From CAYOUV01 sp963790075 (lineage in GTDB: Bacteria > Chloroflexota > Anaerolineae > Anaerolineales > Villigracilaceae): 64,000 nucleotides of DNA. Positions within the stretch are counted from its first letter, which is position 1. Every line of letters starts with the position of its first letter. The notes under the pieces are model-generated. The model had not been told where the DNA came from. It did not search any database and worked only from the letters and a program-made list of their open reading frames with translations. The stretch is from contig CAWBNG010000004.1 in NCBI GenBank assembly GCA_963790075.1, positions 310,001-374,000 of the forward strand, written 5' to 3'. Position numbers and translations under genes: made by a program. Of this stretch, positions 60,295 to 64,000 are shown piece after piece.

Positions 60295-60330
60295 AGGCAT
60301 CATGCATCCACATGCGTGATGCCTTTTTTT
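60295..60330 (+). terminator. Terminator after the DUF2892 gene
   Basis: AGGCATCA (60295-60302) pairs with TGATGCCT (60317-60324), with CATGCA/TGCGTG inside, followed by seven T's. Confidence 0.88.
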
Positions 60331-60410
60331 ACAATACTTATTGCGTAGGCTGGCAAATCCGCCCTGCCGGTACCCTAAGGGCGTTACACTGCGTTCCGCG
60401 AATGCAATCC

Positions 60411-60417
60411 GTTAGGC
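60411..60417 (+). repeat. attC-like core site K
   Basis: GTTAGGC preceded by GCGAATGCAATCC, 35 bp before the start of the next gene. It is the right-hand core ahead of the hypothetical protein gene; no left arm is found within 100 bp. Confidence 0.45.
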
Positions 60418-60451
60418 CGAGCAAGTGCATGGACTGAAGGAACTCGTAGGA

Positions 60452-60901
60452 ATGGAAATTGAAACCGGGAAGATCTACCCCGATTGTGCTACTTTCACCA
60501 GAACAGTTAATGCAGGCGGCCTGACGAAATCGGAACTTATCCAGGAATTGAAGAGAAACACTATTTCGATGAATGCGCATGGAGAGAGGCTGTTCGCTGA
60601 CGATCGTTTCACAACCGCTGAAACTCGATACTCCGTGACGACCGTCGAACTTAGCGTCCGCAACCTTGGCTTCCCTCGCGGGGCCACCATCGCTGAGATC
60701 TATCAGAGAGCAGGGGAGCTTGCTCTCGGTCTCTGCCCGCTTGAGCTGGGCTCTGCCCTGAGGTTGCAGTATCTTGTTCAGCCGGAAGGCCATCGGGGAA
60801 AGCCCTCTGTGCAACACCAGGCTCCATACGGCTCCATCACAGTAGCGTTGGAGAAACTAACCGAAGACGACGACTTTCCGAAAGGCTTCTATCTGAGATG
60901 A
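60452..60901 (+). CDS. Conserved hypothetical protein, cassette-like, truncated end
   Basis: A 149-residue soluble protein. It has the segment LGLCPLELGSALRLQYLVQPEGHRG and ends GSITVALEKLTEDDDFPKGFYLR, a known conserved hypothetical type without assigned function. After the TGA the frame continues with IKGVLWLRGYNQSF, which looks like the lost family ending, so the stop is probably a nonsense change. The ATG at 60452 is preferred; a GTG at 60425 is further upstream. Confidence 0.65.
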   Translation: MEIETGKIYPDCATFTRTVNAGGLTKSELIQELKRNTISMNAHGERLFADDRFTTAETRYSVTTVELSVRNLGFPRGATIAEIYQRAGELALGLCPLELGSALRLQYLVQPEGHRGKPSVQHQAPYGSITVALEKLTEDDDFPKGFYLR

Positions 60902-61002
60902 ATCAAGGGTGTGCTATGGTTGCGCGGATACAATCAATCATTCCCACCACAATTTCCAATTATCCGCTCTGGTGGGAGCGGTCGGAGGGCATTCCAAAAT
61001 TC

Positions 61003-62055
61003 CTACCCTTGACCCTTCCGGTTTCCATCAGGCAAAGGCGAATACTGCGCTAATTCGGATTGCATGGAAACCTGGGGCCGTGTCAGGCGCACCCAGACGT
61101 AGACCAGCAGCAGGCCCAACAGGAAAGCGAAAACTCCCATCAGGCCGCCTTCTGGGCCGAAGGCTCCACCGGTCCAGACAGCCGGGCCGGTTTGTTGGGT
61201 GGCTATCAGGGCCAGGTGTTGATCAGATCCGCTTACAGGGAAGCCAAAAATGTAACCCTGGGCGAAATTCCATCCTATATGCAAGCCGATGGGGATTGCC
61301 AAGTCGCTGGTCAGGACATAACCCAATCCCAGGAACAATCCGGCCAGAACTAAATTGAGTGAACTGACCAATGTGGCATTCTGGTTAAAGCCATGCAGGA
61401 AACCGAAGACGATGGAGATAAGTATATAGGAGATTAACAAGGCTGTTTTGGAGCTGATGCGCGGTAAGTTTAGTCCTTCGGCCAGGTTCTTGATCAAGTA
61501 GCCGCGAAAAAACAACTCTTCCCTGACACCAACGAGGACAAAACCCAAAAAGCCGTCCACTAGCAATTGCCAAAAAGAAAGTTTTGGCTGGTCATTCCTG
61601 AAAAATCCGCTTACCGAGGCCCACCCGAACAGGTACTCAATGCCGAAAACCACGCCCACTAAAACCATTCCCACAAAGATTGCGATACCCAATTCGCGCC
61701 ACCAGGTGGGATTGAAATGAAAGCCATAATCCCGCCAGGAACGGCGATCGATCCACCGGGCCAGTAAAACAAATGCTAATCCGACCAATACAAGTATGAT
61801 CAGGGCTCGAAAACCGGCAAGAATGGGTAGCCTGGCAAACGCCGCATTTATTGCTTGTGTCAACTCCTGTGTTTTCCCAAGAGCACTAAAAGGTATTTGA
61901 GCAGTAATCAAGAGCAAAAGGGTGATAATGAAAAGCGCCAATCCGTTTAAAAATCCCAGAACTAAAAATGCCAGCAAAATTCCAATCAGCAAGCGCCATG
62001 CAGCACGAAGACGTCCTTCGGAATGATTATAAAAAACACTTAGGAATTTAGTCAC
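61003..62055 (-). CDS. CPBP family intramembrane metalloprotease
   Basis: A 350-residue, eight-helix membrane protein with the CAAX-protease/ABI signatures. Motif 1 EELFFRGYL carries the glutamates, motif 2 is FGFLHGFNQN, and motif 3 is PIGLHIGWNFAQGYIFG with the final His and Asn. It may process prenylated or bacteriocin-like peptides, or act in immunity to them. The ATG at 62055 opens the frame; GGAGGAAAAT precedes it. Confidence 0.92.
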   Translation of the reverse strand: MTKFLSVFYNHSEGRLRAAWRLLIGILLAFLVLGFLNGLALFIITLLLLITAQIPFSALGKTQELTQAINAAFARLPILAGFRALIILVLVGLAFVLLARWIDRRSWRDYGFHFNPTWWRELGIAIFVGMVLVGVVFGIEYLFGWASVSGFFRNDQPKLSFWQLLVDGFLGFVLVGVREELFFRGYLIKNLAEGLNLPRISSKTALLISYILISIVFGFLHGFNQNATLVSSLNLVLAGLFLGLGYVLTSDLAIPIGLHIGWNFAQGYIFGFPVSGSDQHLALIATQQTGPAVWTGGAFGPEGGLMGVFAFLLGLLLVYVWVRLTRPQVSMQSELAQYSPLPDGNRKGQG

Positions 62056-62451
62056 GATTATTTTCCTCCTTATTTGAGATCAGGTCAGCATATTGAACGA
62101 ATGTTATGCAAAAACCCTCAATAATTTAACCCGAAAATATTCTAATACTTAAGAATTCAAATCCATATTAGAAAAATATGAGAGTCGCATCATTTGAACG
62201 GATTGATAATAAAACTAATAAACGTAATTACTGACAAATCCATGGAAGAGTCCTTTTATTGAGTATCTTGGAAACCATACTTAAAGTTGTGTTGCAATCG
62301 CCCAAAAACACCGCTCGATATTGTTTCCGGTTTTTGCAACGATTTTCGTCGCCATATGTTAAGGTGGCTGGAGTCGCACCAACACCAAATAGAATCTCAC
62401 AGCCCCGCCAATTGCGCGGGGCTGTCTCATATCTGAATATTCTCTTGCGGG
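62056..62451. other. Intergenic stretch between the CPBP and lpdA genes
   Basis: About 395 bp. It is AT-rich left of 62250, then holds a short frame without signals and the hairpin at 62399-62425. I see no tRNA or other RNA gene. Confidence 0.5.
62399..62425. terminator. Hairpin after lpdA
   Basis: A 10-bp perfect stem (62399-62408 and 62416-62425), 27 nt past the lpdA stop on the minus strand; no strong T-run. Confidence 0.5.
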
Positions 62452-63852
62452 CTAAATGTGGATGCCCTGGCCCTCGGCCACGTGCGCGGCTTCCATCAGC
62501 ACTTCGGACAGGGTCGGGTGGGCGTGCACGTTGCGGGCGATCTCGTTGGGAGTCAGCTCCATCATGTGCGCCAGGGTCAGCTCGGGCAGCAGTTCGGTCA
62601 CTTCGGGGCCGATCATCGAAGCCCCCAGCAGCTCGCCGTATTTCTCATCGACCACCAGCTTGACCCAACCACTGTAATCGCCCAATCCCAGCGCCTTGCC
62701 GTTGGCCTGGAAGGGGAAGCGCCCGATCTTGACGTCGTAGCCGCGCTCTTTGGCCTGGGCTTCGCTCAGCCCGAAGGAGGCGATCTGCGGCTGGCAGTAG
62801 GTGGCGCGCGGCATCATCTCGTAATCCAGCGTGACGGTCTCGGCCCCGGCGATGTTCTCGGCGCAGACGATGCCCATGGCTGAGCCGACATGCGCCAGCA
62901 TCAGCTTGCCGGTCACGTCGCCGATGGCCCAGATGCCCGGCACGTTGGTGGCCATGCGCCCGTCGATCTCGACGAAGCCGCGCTCGCTGAGCTTGGCGCC
63001 GACTTCTTCCAGTCCCAGTCCTTGGGAGTTGGGGCGGAAGCCGATCGCCACCAGGGCCTGGTCTGCTTCGAGGGTCTGCTCGCCGTCCTGGTTGGAAACC
63101 TTGACCTTGACGCCGTTCTTGACGGCTTCCACCGCTTCGACCTTGTGGCCAGTCAGGACTTTGATGCCGCGTTTGGTGAAGGCCTTCTCGAGCTCCTTGC
63201 TGACCTCCTCGTCCTCCAGCGGGACCAGGCGCGGCAGCATCTCGACGATGGTCACTTCCACGCCGTAGGAGTGCCAGATGGTGGCGAACTCGACACCGAT
63301 GGCGCCCGAGCCGATGATGACCACCGACTTGGGCAGCTTCTCCTGCAGGATGGCTTCCAGGTAGGTGACGACTTTTTCCCCGTCGACTTTCCAGGCGCCG
63401 GGGACCATCGCCGTGGCGCCAGTGGCGACGACGATATTCTTGCCCTTGAGTTCGCTGGTCTTGCCGTCCGCGTCGGTCAGGCTGAGGGTGTCTTTGGCGG
63501 TGAATTTGGCGCTCGCCATGTGGACCTCGATCTTGTTCTTCTTCATCAGGAAGCCGACGCCCTTGGTCAGGCGGTCCGAGTTCTGGCGTGAGCGCTTGAC
63601 CGCGGCCGGGTAGTCCAGTTTCAGGTTTTCAAAGGAAAAGCCGAAGTCCTTGCCGCGTTCGCGCAGGAGGTGGGCGATCTCGGCATTGCGCAGCAGCGAT
63701 TTGGAAGGGATGCAGCCCACGTTCAGGCAGACGCCGCCCAGCCACTGCTTGTCGACGATGGCGGTCTTCTGTCCCAGTTGTGCGGCGCGGATGGCGCAGA
63801 CGTAGCCGGCCGGCCCGGCGCCGATTACAATCGTGTCATAGGTTTCGGTCAT
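62452..63852 (-). CDS. lpdA: Dihydrolipoyl dehydrogenase
   Basis: The E3 flavoenzyme that re-oxidises lipoyl groups of 2-oxoacid dehydrogenases or the glycine cleavage system. The 466-residue product has the FAD motif GAGPAGYVCA, the redox-active disulfide C42-C47 in GGVCLNVGCIPSK, the NAD motif GSGAIGVEFA and the catalytic H445-E450 pair in HPTLSE. CGGAGA lies before the ATG, and a TATAAT is found at 63907-63912 on the minus strand. Together with lipB it indicates a lipoate-dependent metabolism. Confidence 0.96.
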   Translation of the reverse strand: MTETYDTIVIGAGPAGYVCAIRAAQLGQKTAIVDKQWLGGVCLNVGCIPSKSLLRNAEIAHLLRERGKDFGFSFENLKLDYPAAVKRSRQNSDRLTKGVGFLMKKNKIEVHMASAKFTAKDTLSLTDADGKTSELKGKNIVVATGATAMVPGAWKVDGEKVVTYLEAILQEKLPKSVVIIGSGAIGVEFATIWHSYGVEVTIVEMLPRLVPLEDEEVSKELEKAFTKRGIKVLTGHKVEAVEAVKNGVKVKVSNQDGEQTLEADQALVAIGFRPNSQGLGLEEVGAKLSERGFVEIDGRMATNVPGIWAIGDVTGKLMLAHVGSAMGIVCAENIAGAETVTLDYEMMPRATYCQPQIASFGLSEAQAKERGYDVKIGRFPFQANGKALGLGDYSGWVKLVVDEKYGELLGASMIGPEVTELLPELTLAHMMELTPNEIARNVHAHPTLSEVLMEAAHVAEGQGIHI

Positions 63853-63906
63853 GAAAATCTCCGTTCGAGAGGTTGGTCTTTGTTTAGACTGTTATTTGCC
63901 GGGTGA

Positions 63907-63912
63907 ATTATA
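63907..63912 (-). promoter_or_regulatory. -10 element upstream of lpdA
   Basis: TATAAT on the minus strand 55 bp before the lpdA ATG; no consensus -35. Confidence 0.4.
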
Positions 63913-63921
63913 CCTTTAAGC

Positions 63922-64000
63922 TTACAACCAGCGCCGCACGTGGGATTTGTACTGGGAATACACCCCGCCGAATTTGCCTTCCAGATAGGTTTCCTCGGCG
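63922..64000 (-). CDS. Isoprenylcysteine methyltransferase-like protein, C-terminal end
   Basis: Only the last 25 or so codons lie in the window: EETYLEGKFGGVYSQYKSHV and RRWL. This matches the C-terminal tail of the ICMT/PEMT membrane methyltransferase family (acidic EE, then KFG..Y..Y...V.RW). The stop is at 63922-63924. The rest lies beyond the right edge. Confidence 0.65.
   Translation of the reverse strand, partial: AEETYLEGKFGGVYSQYKSHVRRWL

Noticed and set aside
62256..62450. tRNA or small RNA near the hairpin before lpdA
   Set aside because: No cloverleaf arms or T-loop consensus can be placed; only a simple hairpin is present.
62890..63591. 233-codon frame antisense to lpdA
   Set aside because: Shadow of a highly conserved gene, no ribosome binding site.

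Overview
This 64 kb window looks like a chromosome segment from a Chloroflexota bacterium, probably Anaerolineae. That placement is inferred from the gene families, many GTG/TTG starts and moderately GC-rich coding sequence; no rRNA or other marker gene is present. Housekeeping genes fill 1-41.4 kb and 61-64 kb. An accessory region with lower GC, mobile elements and decayed genes lies at about 41.5-60.5 kb.

Left backbone (1-41.4 kb): a truncated ABC exporter, an SDR, tex, a spinster-type MFS carrier, a GNAT-like protein with a MESH1-like HD hydrolase, a frameshifted degV and a second MFS carrier. A run of yebC, ruvC, ruvA, a DUF402 gene and proC follows. Next is a fluoride operon: a fluoride riboswitch, crcB and a DUF190 gene. 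After it come an ABC-F ATPase, arfB, an LCP-family protein, a CDF metal exporter, kbl, a split helicase-associated gene, a lipid kinase and a GAF-GGDEF protein. A DprE2/DprE1-like pair, lipB, an FHA protein, an AI-2E carrier, a P1 peptidase, DUF389-SH3 and clpC come next. The block ends with an immune-inhibitor-A-like metalloprotease and a cupin/Sco1/PCu(A)C group. Sco1 and PCu(A)C are copper delivery proteins, which implies a respiratory copper oxidase elsewhere.

Accessory region (41.5-60.5 kb): mostly small lipoproteins, membrane proteins, cupins and DUF1214/DUF1254 proteins. They are separated by 124-168 bp elements that open with an RYYYAAC-like heptamer and close with a GTTRRRY-like heptamer, the layout of integron attC sites. 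I see no integron integrase, so this resembles an attC cluster without integrase. It is invaded by two 1,335-bp copies of one IS256-family element with identical transposases, a third distinct IS256-family element and an IS110-family element. One IS256 copy has split a cassette gene and left an 8-bp target duplication, so the original reading frame can be rebuilt. Several cassettes are decayed, collapsed or partial. Three copies of a conserved promoter (TTGAAT or TTGCAA, 17 bp, TATACT) lie in this region.

Right backbone (59-64 kb): a small membrane protein, a Crp/Fnr regulator and a frameshifted DUF2892 gene; a cassette-like hypothetical; a CPBP protease; lpdA; and the end of an isoprenylcysteine-methyltransferase-like gene.

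Single-base frameshifts recur in otherwise well-conserved genes (degV, the helicase-associated gene, Sco1, PCu(A)C, DUF2892, YCII). Some may be real decay, but uncorrected indels in the assembly are an equally good explanation and should be excluded first.
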